The notes under the pieces were generated by a model. That model was given only the letters and a program-made list of their open reading frames with translations. It made no database searches and was not told where the DNA came from. DNA of 64,000 nucleotides from Catellatospora sp. IY07-71 (GTDB lineage Bacteria; Actinomycetota; Actinomycetes; Mycobacteriales; Micromonosporaceae): positions 4,311,501 through 4,375,500 of the forward strand of contig NZ_AP023360.1 in assembly GCF_018326265.1 (NCBI RefSeq). Reading direction: 5' to 3'. The position numbers were made by a program, and so were the translations under genes. Every line of letters starts with the position of its first letter. The first letter of the stretch is position 1. Below, piece by piece: positions 19,751 to 27,555 of this stretch.

Positions 19751-20653
19751 TCAGACCTCCAGCGCGCGCCGGTCCCACGCGGCCAGCTCCGCCGCGGCCT
19801 CGTAGGTGCACTGCAGGAACGTCATCAGCGCCATGTCCGGATCGTCGGCGGTGCGCACCGCCTCGTACGGCAGCACGAACTCGCCCAGCTCCGCGTCGTA
19901 GCGGGCCTGCTCCGGTCCGATCGGCCAATCACGGAAGCCCGGCGGCTCCGGGTACGCGTACGCGTAGAACACCCCCTCCGGGCCGCCGCCCGGCCAGAAG
20001 CCGCAGCTGCTCACCTCGTGGCTGTACGCCAGCAGGTTGACCCGATCGGGGCAGTTGGGCACCCCGCCCGGGTGCGGCGGCGCCTCCTCGCCGGAGAACC
20101 GGGTCACCGCCAGGTCCAGCGCGCCCCAGAACACGTGCACCGGGCTGACCTTGCCCTGGAACCGGCCCCGGAACGCGGTGAACACCCGGTGCGCCTGCAC
20201 CAGCGCCAGCCAGAACCGGTGCGCGGCCTCGGCGTCGTACGAGCAGTGCTGATCGTCTTCCGGGAAGCGGATCACGTCCGGCAGCTCGACGGGCCGGGCC
20301 ATGATGTCGACCGGCATGCCCAGCGAGTCCAGCGACGACATTACCGAGGCGTGGAAGTCGGCCACGCTGCGCGGGCGCAGCTCCACCTCGCGCCGCTCGC
20401 CGCCGGTGGTGTGCAGGTCGAGCACGTGCCGCTGGAAGTCGAACACGATCTCCAGCCCGGCCGCGCCGTACGGCATCAGCGAGGTGGTCAGGCCGCGTGC
20501 GTTCACGTACAGCGGGACCTGCCACCAGTGGTTGACCATCGGCTCCAGGGCCAGCCGCACCTTGCCTACGACCTGCGTCCACAGGTGCAGCGTGTCCCGG
20601 GTGTCCGACCACTCGGCCAGCGGCAGCGCCGGCCACACTCCCTTGCTGCTCAC
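19751..20653 (-). CDS. DUF5996 family protein
   Basis: This 300-residue soluble protein begins with WPALPLAEWSDTRDTLHLWTQVVGKVRLAL. It continues with NHWWQVPLYVNARGLTTS, FDFQRH and GFWPGGG, the pattern I know as DUF5996. The function is unknown. The GTG at 20653 is the best start because it opens directly on the conserved block; its ribosome site is poor. It is divergent from the ATPase gene, with 70 bases between the starts. There are no membrane spans. A role in carbohydrate metabolism has been suggested for neighbours of such genes but nothing here tests it. Confidence 0.8.
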   Translation of the reverse strand: MSSKGVWPALPLAEWSDTRDTLHLWTQVVGKVRLALEPMVNHWWQVPLYVNARGLTTSLMPYGAAGLEIVFDFQRHVLDLHTTGGERREVELRPRSVADFHASVMSSLDSLGMPVDIMARPVELPDVIRFPEDDQHCSYDAEAAHRFWLALVQAHRVFTAFRGRFQGKVSPVHVFWGALDLAVTRFSGEEAPPHPGGVPNCPDRVNLLAYSHEVSSCGFWPGGGPEGVFYAYAYPEPPGFRDWPIGPEQARYDAELGEFVLPYEAVRTADDPDMALMTFLQCTYEAAAELAAWDRRALEV

Positions 20654-20723
20654 GCCCCCAGCATGCCCGAGCCGCCGCCGCGCCGTGCCCGTTCGCCGAG
20701 GTGGCAGCGGATACGGTCGGGGG

Positions 20724-21464
20724 ATGGGTGGGGGCGGATTCCTGCGGTGGGTGGAGCTGGACGAGGACGGGACGGACCCGGCGGCGTACCCGTTCGCGCT
20801 GCCGGTGGTGGCCGGGCTGCGTAGGGCGGGGCGGCTGGAGCTGGATCCGAAGGTGACGTTCCTGATCGGGGACAACGGCACCGGCAAGTCGACCCTGATC
20901 GAGGCGATGGCCGTGGCGGCCGGGTTCAACCCGGAGGGCGGCTCGCCGAACTTCAACTTCGCCACCCGCGCCACGGAGTCGCCGCTGGGCGATCATCTCC
21001 GCCTGGTACGCGGCCTCGGCAAGCCGCGCACCGGCTTCTTCCTGCGCGCGGAGTCCTTCTACAACGTCGCCACCGAGATAGAGAAGCTCGGCATGGAACG
21101 CGCCTACGGCGGCCGCAGCCTGCACGAGCGCTCGCACGGGGAGTCGTTCCTGGACCTGGTCGCGCACCGGTTCGGGCCGCAGGGGCTGTACCTGCTGGAC
21201 GAGCCGGAGGCGGCGCTGTCGGTGTACGGCTGCCTGGCCGTCATCGCCCGGGTCCAGGAGCTGACCGCGCAGGGCTCGCAGTTCGTCATCGCGACGCACT
21301 CGCCGATCCTGCTGGCCGTGCCGGGCGCGCGCATCCTGCGGATCGACGCCGACGGCGGCATCGACCGGGTCGGCTACGACGATGCGGAACCGGTGGTGCT
21401 GACCCGCTCGTTCCTCGCCGAGCCGCAGCTTTACCTGCGCCACCTGCTCGCCCCGGAGTCCTGA
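20724..21464 (+). CDS. AAA/ABC-type ATPase (COG3910-like)
   Basis: This 246-residue protein is a stand-alone ATPase of the SMC/ABC-like fold. The Walker A motif is GDNGTGKST (residues 49-57), the signature-like HGESF follows near residue 138, and the Walker B is GLYLLDEPEAALS. The switch histidine is in QFVIATHSPILLA. It lacks a membrane domain and a large coiled coil. Proteins of this type are common in bacteria and have no assigned role. The start at 20724 follows GGGGG. It sits between a divergent DUF5996 gene and a convergent methyltransferase, so no operon partner suggests a function. Confidence 0.82.
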   Translation: MGGGGFLRWVELDEDGTDPAAYPFALPVVAGLRRAGRLELDPKVTFLIGDNGTGKSTLIEAMAVAAGFNPEGGSPNFNFATRATESPLGDHLRLVRGLGKPRTGFFLRAESFYNVATEIEKLGMERAYGGRSLHERSHGESFLDLVAHRFGPQGLYLLDEPEAALSVYGCLAVIARVQELTAQGSQFVIATHSPILLAVPGARILRIDADGGIDRVGYDDAEPVVLTRSFLAEPQLYLRHLLAPES

Positions 21465-21469
21465 CCGGG

Positions 21470-22213
21470 TCAGGCGGCGAGGCGGTACACCTCGACGTGG
21501 CGCAGCTGGGCGTCGGAGAACGTGAACGCGCCCGCGGTGTCGTAGCCGGCCACCCGGATCAGCTGCCCGCTGGGCAGGTGGTCGCGGCCGGGATCGCCGA
21601 TGAGGACGGTGGCGCCGCGCCGGGCGGCCCGGCGCAGGAAGGGCAGCATGCGGTCGGCCAGCTCGGCGTCGTAGAACACGTCCCCGGCCAGCACCAGGTC
21701 GGCGCTGCCGCCGTCGCCGTCGAGCAGATCGTGCTCGCTGCCGGTCACGGTCACCCCGTTGGCGCGGCCGTTGAGCAGCGCGGCGGCGACGGCGTACGGA
21801 TCGGTGTCGTTGGCGGTGACGCTGACCGCGCCCGCCATGCCGGCGGCGATGCCGGCCAGGCCGGAGCCCGCCGCCAGGTCCAGCGCGTGCCGCCCGTCGG
21901 CGGTCTCGGGGTGGTCGAGCACGTACCGGGCGATCGCCTGCCCGCCCGCCCAGGCCGAGGCCCAGTACGGCACCGGCACCCGGCTGTGCGCCTCGGCCTC
22001 CATCCGGGCCCACCACACGATCGAGTCGACGGCCAGGTGCAGCCGGATCTCGGGGACGAGGGGCACCGGGCTCAGGCAGAGCCGGTCGAGCGCGGCGGGC
22101 TGGGGAGGCAGCATTTTGCGCCGAAGGTCCTTCAGGGCGCTCTCGACAAGGGCCGTCACCCGTTCAGGATGCCCCCTGGCGCGCTCGGCGAACCGTCGAA
22201 TCGCCCAGTTCAC
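21470..22213 (-). CDS. class I SAM-dependent methyltransferase (METTL20-like)
   Basis: This methyltransferase of about 247 residues has the SAM-binding motif [15 protein letters not shown], then [22 protein letters not shown] and the post-motif [21 protein letters not shown]. That DVFYD stretch is typical of lysine methyltransferases of the METTL20/ETFB-KMT and nicotinamide N-methyltransferase-like group. The real target is unknown. The start is uncertain: a GTG at 22213 is used here. An ATG at 22114 opens right before the conserved core and would give 214 residues. It is divergent from cspA and convergent with the ATPase, with a five-base gap. Confidence 0.75.
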   Translation of the reverse strand: MNWAIRRFAERARGHPERVTALVESALKDLRRKMLPPQPAALDRLCLSPVPLVPEIRLHLAVDSIVWWARMEAEAHSRVPVPYWASAWAGGQAIARYVLDHPETADGRHALDLAAGSGLAGIAAGMAGAVSVTANDTDPYAVAAALLNGRANGVTVTGSEHDLLDGDGGSADLVLAGDVFYDAELADRMLPFLRRAARRGATVLIGDPGRDHLPSGQLIRVAGYDTAGAFTFSDAQLRHVEVYRLAA

Positions 22214-22323
22214 GCGCAAACCTCAGCCGAGTCGGGCGCGGCGCGCTAGGGTCAGCGGAGAGGTGGGGCAGTTCGCGCCGCAAACGGCGGCGTGAAGGTT
22301 GGAGCCCCGTGAGAGGGATTCGC

Positions 22324-22527
22324 ATGGCAACCGGCACCGTGAAGTGGTTCAACTCGGAGAAGGGCTTCGGCTTCATCGAACAGGACGGCGGTGGCGCGGA
22401 CGTGTTCGTTCACTACTCCGCCATCTCCGGTGGCGGCTACCGCGAGCTCCACGAGGGCCAGCAGGTCGAGTTCGAGATCACGCAGGGCCAGAAGGGCCCG
22501 CAGGCGGCCAACGTCCACCCGCTCTGA
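22324..22527 (+). CDS. cspA: cold-shock protein
   Basis: This 67-residue single cold-shock domain binds single-stranded RNA and DNA and acts as an RNA chaperone. Both RNA-binding motifs are seen: KGFGFIE (RNP1) and VFVHYSAI (RNP2). The ATG at 22324 follows GAGAGGGA. A candidate -10 box TAGGGT at 22247-22252 would give an untranslated leader of about 65 bases, which fits the family habit of post-transcriptional control. The gene ends in a strong terminator shared with lon. Confidence 0.95.
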   Translation: MATGTVKWFNSEKGFGFIEQDGGGADVFVHYSAISGGGYRELHEGQQVEFEITQGQKGPQAANVHPL

Positions 22528-22543
22528 GTTCACGTACGCATAG

Positions 22544-22583
22544 CCGAAGGGCGCCTTCTCACCGGAGAGAAGGCGCCCTTCGG
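22544..22583. terminator. bidirectional terminator between cspA and lon
   Basis: The arms 22544-22560 (CCGAAGGGCGCCTTCTC) and 22567-22583 form a perfect 17-bp stem with a six-base loop, followed by GCTTTCT. It lies between the convergent cspA and lon stops. Its sequence resembles the family B palindromes (AAGGGCRCCTTCT), differing at one core base. Confidence 0.85.
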
Positions 22584-22600
22584 GCTTTCTGTGGCGTGTC

Positions 22601-24946
22601 TTACGCGGCGGCCAGCGCCGGCTCGGCCGGTGCGGGACCGGTGCCCGCCGCGGGCTCGGCCGGGCGCAGGGCCAGGGCGAGCACGTCCGCGACGTCGGAC
22701 AGCACGTGGATCGTCAGGCCCGCGCGCACGTCCTCGGGCACGTCGTCCAGGTCCGGCTCGTTACGGGCCGGGATGACCACCTCGGTGAGGCCCGCCCGGT
22801 GCGCCGCCAGCAGCTTCTGCTTGACGCCGCCGATGGGCAGCACCCGCCCGGCCAGGGTCACCTCGCCGGTCATGCCGAACTCGGGCCGGACCGGCCGCCC
22901 GGCGACCAGCGACGCCAGGGCGGTGACCATGGTGATGCCGGCGCTCGGGCCGTCCTTGGGCACCGCGCCCGCGGGCACGTGCAGGTGGATCCGCCGCCCG
23001 GCCAGCGCGTTGGGGTCCAGCCCCAGCTCGCGGCCGTGCGAGCGCAGGTACGACAGCGCGATGTGCGCCGACTCCTTCATGACGTCGCCGAGCTGGCCGG
23101 TCAGGGTCAGCCCCGGCTCGCCCTCCATCGACGTCGCCTCGATGAACAGCACGTCACCACCGGTGCCGGTGACCGCGAGGCCGGTGGCCACGCCGGGCAC
23201 CGCCGTACGCTCCGCCGACTCCGGGGTGAACCGGGGCCGGCCCAGGTACTCCTTCAGGTCCGCCGTGTCCACGGCGACCTTTCCGGACGCGGTGGCCTGC
23301 TTGACCGCCACCTTGCGCAGGATCCGGGCCAGGGCCCGCTCCAGCTGGCGTACGCCCGCCTCGCGGGTGTGCTCGGCGGCGACGGCCCGCAGCGCGTCCT
23401 CGCTGATGGACACCTCGTCGGCGGTCAGGCCCGCCCGGTCGAGCTGCCGGGGCAGCAGGTGGTCCCGGGCGATGGCGACCTTCTCCTGCTCGGTGTAGCC
23501 GTCCAGGGTGACCAGCTCCATCCGGTCCAGCAGCGGGCCGGGGATGGTCTCCACCACGTTCGCGGTGGCCAGGAACAGCACGTCGGACAGGTCGAGGTCG
23601 ACCTCCAGGTAGTGGTCGCGGAACGTGTGGTTCTGCGCCGGGTCGAGGACCTCCAGCAGGGCCGCGGCCGGGTCGCCGGCGTACCCCGCCGAGATCTTGT
23701 CGACCTCGTCGAGCAGCACCACCGGGTTCATCGAGCCGGCCTCGCGCAGCGCCCGCACCAGGCGTCCGGGCAGCGCGCCGACGTACGTGCGCCGGTGGCC
23801 GCGGATCTCCGCCTCGTCGCGTACGCCGCCCAGCGACACCCGGACGAACTTGCGGCCCAGCGCCCGCGCCACGGACTCGCCGAGGCTGGTCTTGCCCACC
23901 CCGGGCGGACCGGCCAGGGCCAGCACCGCACCGGAGCCGCGCCCGCCGACGACCTGCAGGTTGCGGGCCGCGCGCCGGTTGCGCACCGCGAGGTACTCCA
24001 GGATGCGGTCCTTCACGTCGTCAAGTCCGGTGTGGTCGGCGTCGAGCACCGCCTTGGCCGCGGCCAGGTCGGTGTCGTCCTCGGTGCGCACGTTCCACGG
24101 CAGCTCCAGCACCGTGTCCAGCCAGGTGCGGATCCAGCTCGTCTCCGGGGAGGCGTCGCTGGCCCGTTCCAGCTTGCCGACCTCGCGCAGCGCCGCCTCG
24201 CGTACCTTCTCGGGCAGGTCGGCGGCCTCGACCCGGGCCCGGTAGTCGGCCGAGCCCTCGGGCTCGTCCTCGCCGAGCTCCTTGCGGATCGCGGCGAGCT
24301 GCTGGCGCAGCAGGAACTCGCGCTGGGACTTCTCCAGCCCCTCGCGCACCTCGCTGTTGATCTTCTCGGAGACCTCCTGCTCGGCCGCGTGCTCGCGCGC
24401 CCAGCCGACCAGCAGCTCCAGTCGCGCGGTCACGTCCGGCGAGCCGAGCAGCTGCACCTTCTGGGCCAGCGTCAGCCACGGCGCGTAGCCGGCCGAGTCG
24501 GCCAGCTCGGACAGGTCGGTCATCCGCTCGACCGCGTCGATGATCTGCCACGCGCCACGCTGCTGCAGCTCGGCGGTGACCAGGGCCTTGTACTCGCGGG
24601 CCAGCTCCTTGGCCCGGCCGGCCGGCTCCGGCTCGGTGAGCAGGCTCGCCTCGACCCACAGCGCCGCGCCCGGTCCGGGCACGCCGGAGCCGATCCGGGC
24701 CCGGCTCACGCCGCGCAGCACGGCGGCGCGCTCGCCGCTGGGCAGGCGGCCCACCTTCTCGATCACGGCGGTGACGCCGAAGGAGCCGTACTCGCCGTCG
24801 ATGCGGGGCACGGCCAGCACGGTCTTGTCCCCGGCCGCCCGCGCCGCGTCGATCGCGGCCTGCGTGTCGGGCTGCAGCGCCACGGCCACCACGTTGCCGG
24901 GCAGCAGTACCGCGTCGTCCAGGGGAAGAACGGGGAGAGTCGTCAT
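22601..24946 (-). CDS. lon: ATP-dependent protease Lon
   Basis: This 781-residue protease removes damaged and regulatory proteins in the cytosol. It has the N-terminal LON domain (about 1-200), the AAA+ module (Walker A GPPGVGKTS, then LLDEVDK) and the C-terminal Ser-Lys protease with catalytic serine in PKDGPSAGITM. The ATG at 24946 is chosen over a GTG nine bases earlier because AGAGGTG lies six bases before it. A perfect HspR operator lies just upstream, so heat-shock control by HspR is expected. The C-terminus is an Ala/Pro-rich tail. Confidence 0.96.
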   Translation of the reverse strand: MTTLPVLPLDDAVLLPGNVVAVALQPDTQAAIDAARAAGDKTVLAVPRIDGEYGSFGVTAVIEKVGRLPSGERAAVLRGVSRARIGSGVPGPGAALWVEASLLTEPEPAGRAKELAREYKALVTAELQQRGAWQIIDAVERMTDLSELADSAGYAPWLTLAQKVQLLGSPDVTARLELLVGWAREHAAEQEVSEKINSEVREGLEKSQREFLLRQQLAAIRKELGEDEPEGSADYRARVEAADLPEKVREAALREVGKLERASDASPETSWIRTWLDTVLELPWNVRTEDDTDLAAAKAVLDADHTGLDDVKDRILEYLAVRNRRAARNLQVVGGRGSGAVLALAGPPGVGKTSLGESVARALGRKFVRVSLGGVRDEAEIRGHRRTYVGALPGRLVRALREAGSMNPVVLLDEVDKISAGYAGDPAAALLEVLDPAQNHTFRDHYLEVDLDLSDVLFLATANVVETIPGPLLDRMELVTLDGYTEQEKVAIARDHLLPRQLDRAGLTADEVSISEDALRAVAAEHTREAGVRQLERALARILRKVAVKQATASGKVAVDTADLKEYLGRPRFTPESAERTAVPGVATGLAVTGTGGDVLFIEATSMEGEPGLTLTGQLGDVMKESAHIALSYLRSHGRELGLDPNALAGRRIHLHVPAGAVPKDGPSAGITMVTALASLVAGRPVRPEFGMTGEVTLAGRVLPIGGVKQKLLAAHRAGLTEVVIPARNEPDLDDVPEDVRAGLTIHVLSDVADVLALALRPAEPAAGTGPAPAEPALAAA

Positions 24947-24962
24947 CTGTGACACCTCTTAA

Positions 24963-24983
24963 CTTGAGTCTGCCTGACTCAAG
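24963..24983 (-). promoter_or_regulatory. HAIR operator for HspR, upstream of lon
   Basis: CTTGAGT (24963-24969), seven bases, then ACTCAAG (24977-24983): this is an exact match to the HspR-associated inverted repeat CTTGAGT-N7-ACTCAAG. It ends 17 bases before the lon ATG, where a bound repressor would block transcription or promoter clearance. HspR with DnaK as corepressor controls lon in Streptomyces, which supports the assignment. Confidence 0.93.
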
Positions 24984-25056
24984 TCTTCGCGCCACCTGGT
25001 TGTTCCCTCAACTTCCCCCTGTGACCCACGCCACTCCGGCTCCCCGGATCCGGGCC

Positions 25057-25135
25057 TTGATCATCCGACTTGCCCGGCACTTGGGCGTATCTTGAGCGCC
25101 GTTTCGCCCGAGTGCCGGGCAAGTCGGGCGATCAA
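25057..25135. repeat. 31-bp inverted repeat upstream of lon
   Basis: The arms 25057-25087 and 25105-25135 match at 28 of 31 positions and enclose 17 bases. The core ACTTGCCCGGCACT differs from family A, but the outer TTGATC/GATCAA ends are shared. It lies after the membrane protein stop and before the lon promoter on the same strand, so it could end the upstream transcript. Confidence 0.75.
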
Positions 25136-25166
25136 CGCCCACGCCCGCCGCAACCTCGCGGACGGG

Positions 25167-25937
25167 TCAGCAATTCCCGACCGGGATGTACGGCGGCTTG
25201 TCCTGCTCGTCGCGGTAGACGGCGGAGACCGGCGCGGTCACTGGGATCGGCGTGGTGAGCACCGCGCCCTGCGCGTGAACGGCGCCCTGTGCGTGCGCGG
25301 CGCCCTGTGCGTGCGCGGTGGCCTGTGCGTGCGCGGTGGCCTGTGCGTGGGTGGTCGCCTGGGTGGCGTCTCCGGTCGCCGTCGTGGCCGCGGTTGCGGC
25401 CACGACCGGTGCGAGCGGTGCCGGAGGCGTGGCGGCGGCCGGGACGGTGACGGGCCGCGCGATGCCGGGGGGCACGGATGCGGCGGGCCGCGCGGGGGCG
25501 ACCGGAGGCATGCGGTCGAGCAGGTGGGGGGCGACGAAGTCGGCCGGGTCCGGGGTGCGCTCCAGGCGCGGGCGCGGCGCGAGCAGGCCGAAGGCGAGGC
25601 CGGTGAGGACCGGCATCACCGCGTACGAGGACGCCACGTCGGTGAAGTACACGTCGAGGCCGATGTTGAACGCGCCGCCGAGGTACAGGCCGAGGTCCCC
25701 GGCGACGGTGACGGCGGCCCAGAGCAGCCCGACGAGCACGCCCTCGGGGCCGGTGGCGGCGGGGCGCCGGTAGAGGTAGCGGATGGCGAACCCGAGCACC
25801 AGGCCGACCATCGTGGTGAGCTTGATCGACTCGTACAGCGCCTCGTGCTTGCCCTCGGCGGGCAGCAGGAGCAGCGAGATGGCGACCATACCGAGCCAGA
25901 CTCCGAGCCCGTAGCCCAGCACACGCGGCGACCTCAT
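25167..25937 (-). CDS. membrane protein with histidine-containing repeat tail
   Basis: This 256-residue protein is not recognised as a named family. The ATG at 25937 follows GAGGAGG. Residues 1-135 hold four or five hydrophobic segments (for example LGYGLGVWLGMVAISLLLLP and MVGLVLGFAIRYLY). The rest is a long Ala/Pro/Thr-rich tail. The tail contains five six-residue units of the form HAQxxx (about residues 205-235), encoded by an 18-bp tandem repeat at roughly 25265-25350, and ends in PPYIPVGNC. The membrane part resembles general small actinobacterial integral membrane proteins. The tail might bind metal or be a flexible spacer. The tandem DNA repeat could vary in number between strains. Confidence 0.72.
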   Translation of the reverse strand: MRSPRVLGYGLGVWLGMVAISLLLLPAEGKHEALYESIKLTTMVGLVLGFAIRYLYRRPAATGPEGVLVGLLWAAVTVAGDLGLYLGGAFNIGLDVYFTDVASSYAVMPVLTGLAFGLLAPRPRLERTPDPADFVAPHLLDRMPPVAPARPAASVPPGIARPVTVPAAATPPAPLAPVVAATAATTATGDATQATTHAQATAHAQATAHAQGAAHAQGAVHAQGAVLTTPIPVTAPVSAVYRDEQDKPPYIPVGNC

Positions 25938-26033
25938 GGGGCGTTTCCTCCTCGAAAGCGGGGTTTCTAACCCTGCTAACCGCCGGAAGCGCGCTGAGGT
26001 CGCTCCCGGCCGGAAACGCGACACGACCGCGTT

Positions 26034-26082
26034 AGGAAGGGCACCTTCTACTACGGAAAGCGATAAGAAGGTGCCCTTCCTT
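26034..26082. repeat. palindromic intergenic repeat, family B copy 3
   Basis: The arms AGGAAGGGCACCTTCT (26034-26049) and AGAAGGTGCCCTTCCT (26067-26082) are perfect inverses around CTACTACGGAAAGCGAT-type spacer. It ends at the base before the thrS stop codon and probably terminates thrS on the minus strand. Confidence 0.8.
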
Positions 26083-27288
26083 TCAGGGGTGGGTGGCGGC
26101 GGTGAGGTGGGCGAGGGCTTCGGCCTGGGGGAGGGGCGGGAGCTGGTTGCCGTCGCGGTCGCGGAGGGAGACCTCGCCGGCGGCGGCTTCGCGGGAGCCG
26201 ATGACGGCGAGGTACGGGATCCTGCGCTGGGCGGCGGTGCGGATGCGCAGGCCGAGGGAGCCGTCGAGGAGGAGTTCGGCGCGCAGGCCGGCGCGGAGGG
26301 CCGCGTCGGCGAAGGCGCGGGCGGCGGGGTCCTGGGCCTCGGCGACGGGGGCCACGGCCAGCTGGACGGGGGCGTACCAGGCGGGGAAGGCGCCCTGGTG
26401 CACCTCCAGCAGGTGGGCCATCAGGCGCTCCATGCTGCCGACGATGCTGCGGTGCACCATGACCGGCCGTTTCGGGCTGCCGTCGCGGTCGGTGTACGAC
26501 AGGTCGAAGCGCTCCGGCTGGGCGAAGTCCACCTGCACGGTGGCCAGGGTCCACTCGCGCCCGGCGAGATCGCGCACCTGGATGTCGATCTTCGGGCCGT
26601 AGAAGGCGGCCTCGCCCGGGACCTCCACGAACGGCACCCCGGCCGAGACGAGGGCGTCCCGCAGCAGAGCTTCGGCGCGGTCCCAGACCTCGTCCGAGCC
26701 GAGGTACCGCATGTCCGGACCGCGCAGGGAGAGCTGGAAGCCGTCGGCGCGGAAGCCGAGCGCCGGGTGGATCCGGGCGCACATGTCGAGGACGAGTGCC
26801 ACCTCGGCGCCGACCTGGTCGAGCGAGCAGAACACGTGCGCGTCGTTGAGCGAGATGGCGCGCACCCGGCTCAGCCCGCCGACCACGCCGGAGCGCTCGG
26901 CGCGGTACATGCCGCCCAGCTCGGCGATGCGGACCGGCAGCTCGCGGTAGGAGCGGCCGCGTGCGCCGAACACCATCGCGTGGTGCGGGCACAGGCTGGG
27001 GCGCAGCATGAGCGCCTCGTCCGCGGGGTCGCCCGGCTCGCCCATGGCGGGGAACATGTCGTCGGCGAACTTGGCCAGGTGCCCCGACCTGGCGTACATC
27101 TGGCGTTTGGCCATCGGCGGGGAGTAGACGTGCTGGTAGCCCGCGAGGCGTTCCTGCTCGCGGACGTACTCCTCGATGGCGTGGCGGGCGGCGGCGCCGG
27201 CGGGCAGCCACAGCGGCAGCCCGGCGCCGATCATCGGGTCGGCGTGGTAGATCTCCAGCTCACGGCCGAGGCGGCGGTGGTCCTTCAC
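26083..27288 (-). CDS. thrS: short threonyl-tRNA synthetase (catalytic and anticodon parts only)
   Basis: This 401-residue class II synthetase charges tRNA-Thr. It lacks the N-terminal TGS and editing domains (about 240 residues) of usual bacterial ThrRS. The zinc ligands are in place: Cys100 (LCPHH), His151 (DAHVF) and His279 (VHRSIVGSME). Motif 2 is ERSG...RVRAISLNDAH and motif 3 is around HRSIVGSMERL. The anticodon-binding domain occupies about 305-401. The GTG at 27288 follows GAGGAG. Without an editing domain it cannot clear Ser-tRNA-Thr by itself. A Thr-codon leader peptide and hairpin precede it, suggesting control by charged tRNA-Thr. It may be an auxiliary synthetase, or a resistance copy, beside a full-length one elsewhere; this is inference. 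Confidence 0.9.
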   Translation of the reverse strand: MKDHRRLGRELEIYHADPMIGAGLPLWLPAGAAARHAIEEYVREQERLAGYQHVYSPPMAKRQMYARSGHLAKFADDMFPAMGEPGDPADEALMLRPSLCPHHAMVFGARGRSYRELPVRIAELGGMYRAERSGVVGGLSRVRAISLNDAHVFCSLDQVGAEVALVLDMCARIHPALGFRADGFQLSLRGPDMRYLGSDEVWDRAEALLRDALVSAGVPFVEVPGEAAFYGPKIDIQVRDLAGREWTLATVQVDFAQPERFDLSYTDRDGSPKRPVMVHRSIVGSMERLMAHLLEVHQGAFPAWYAPVQLAVAPVAEAQDPAARAFADAALRAGLRAELLLDGSLGLRIRTAAQRRIPYLAVIGSREAAAGEVSLRDRDGNQLPPLPQAEALAHLTAATHP

Positions 27289-27345
27289 GGTGTGCTCCTC
27301 ACGGTGCGGCGGCACCGGGCACCCGTCGCGGGGCGGAGAACGCGC

Positions 27346-27373
27346 CGGCCCCGGGGCGGGTGCCCCGGGGCCG
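27346..27373 (-). terminator. attenuator hairpin of thrS
   Basis: On the minus strand, 27373-27362 and 27357-27346 form a perfect 12-bp GC stem with a four-base loop, about 60 bases before the thrS start. A competing smaller stem (27429-27423 with 27418-27412) begins right at the three Thr codons of the leader peptide. A ribosome stalled there would cover that stem. This is the layout of ribosome-mediated attenuation. There is no U-run, as often in actinobacteria. Confidence 0.6.
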
Positions 27374-27397
27374 ACGGTCGACTGAAAGATCAGCAGG

Positions 27398-27457
27398 TCA
27401 ACGCGTACGAGCGCCGGGGTGTCCCGGCGTCGTCGTGGCGTTCGCGCACTGCTGCAT
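27398..27457 (-). CDS. thrS leader peptide with consecutive Thr codons
   Basis: A 19-codon frame reads MQQCANATTTPGHPGARTR then TGA. Thr codons 8, 9 and 10 are ACG ACG ACG (27436-27428), with one more at codon 18. Thr is 4 of 19 codons, far above the average. No ribosome site precedes the ATG, but a promoter would place the transcript start at or next to it (leaderless). The thrS start lies 110 bases after its stop. The most likely job is to sense Thr-tRNA shortage. Confidence 0.6.
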   Translation of the reverse strand: MQQCANATTTPGHPGARTR

Positions 27458-27464
27458 GGCGACC

Positions 27465-27495
27465 ACGATAACGGCTGGTCCGGGCCGTGGCGCAA
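27465..27495 (-). promoter_or_regulatory. promoter of the thrS leader
   Basis: On the minus strand TTGCGC (27495-27490) and TATCGT (27470-27465) are 19 bases apart. The -10 ends seven bases before the leader ATG at 27457, so the leader would be translated without an untranslated region. Confidence 0.45.
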
Positions 27496-27555
27496 GCGAT
27501 TTCCGGCACCGGGGTAGATTCGGGAGCAGGCAGTCGATCTGCTGAGGAGGCGGCG

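Noticed and set aside
20724-22213. ATPase next to a methyltransferase as a possible defence or restriction system
   Set aside because: The genes are convergent, the methyltransferase is METTL20-like rather than a DNA methylase, and no nuclease is nearby.
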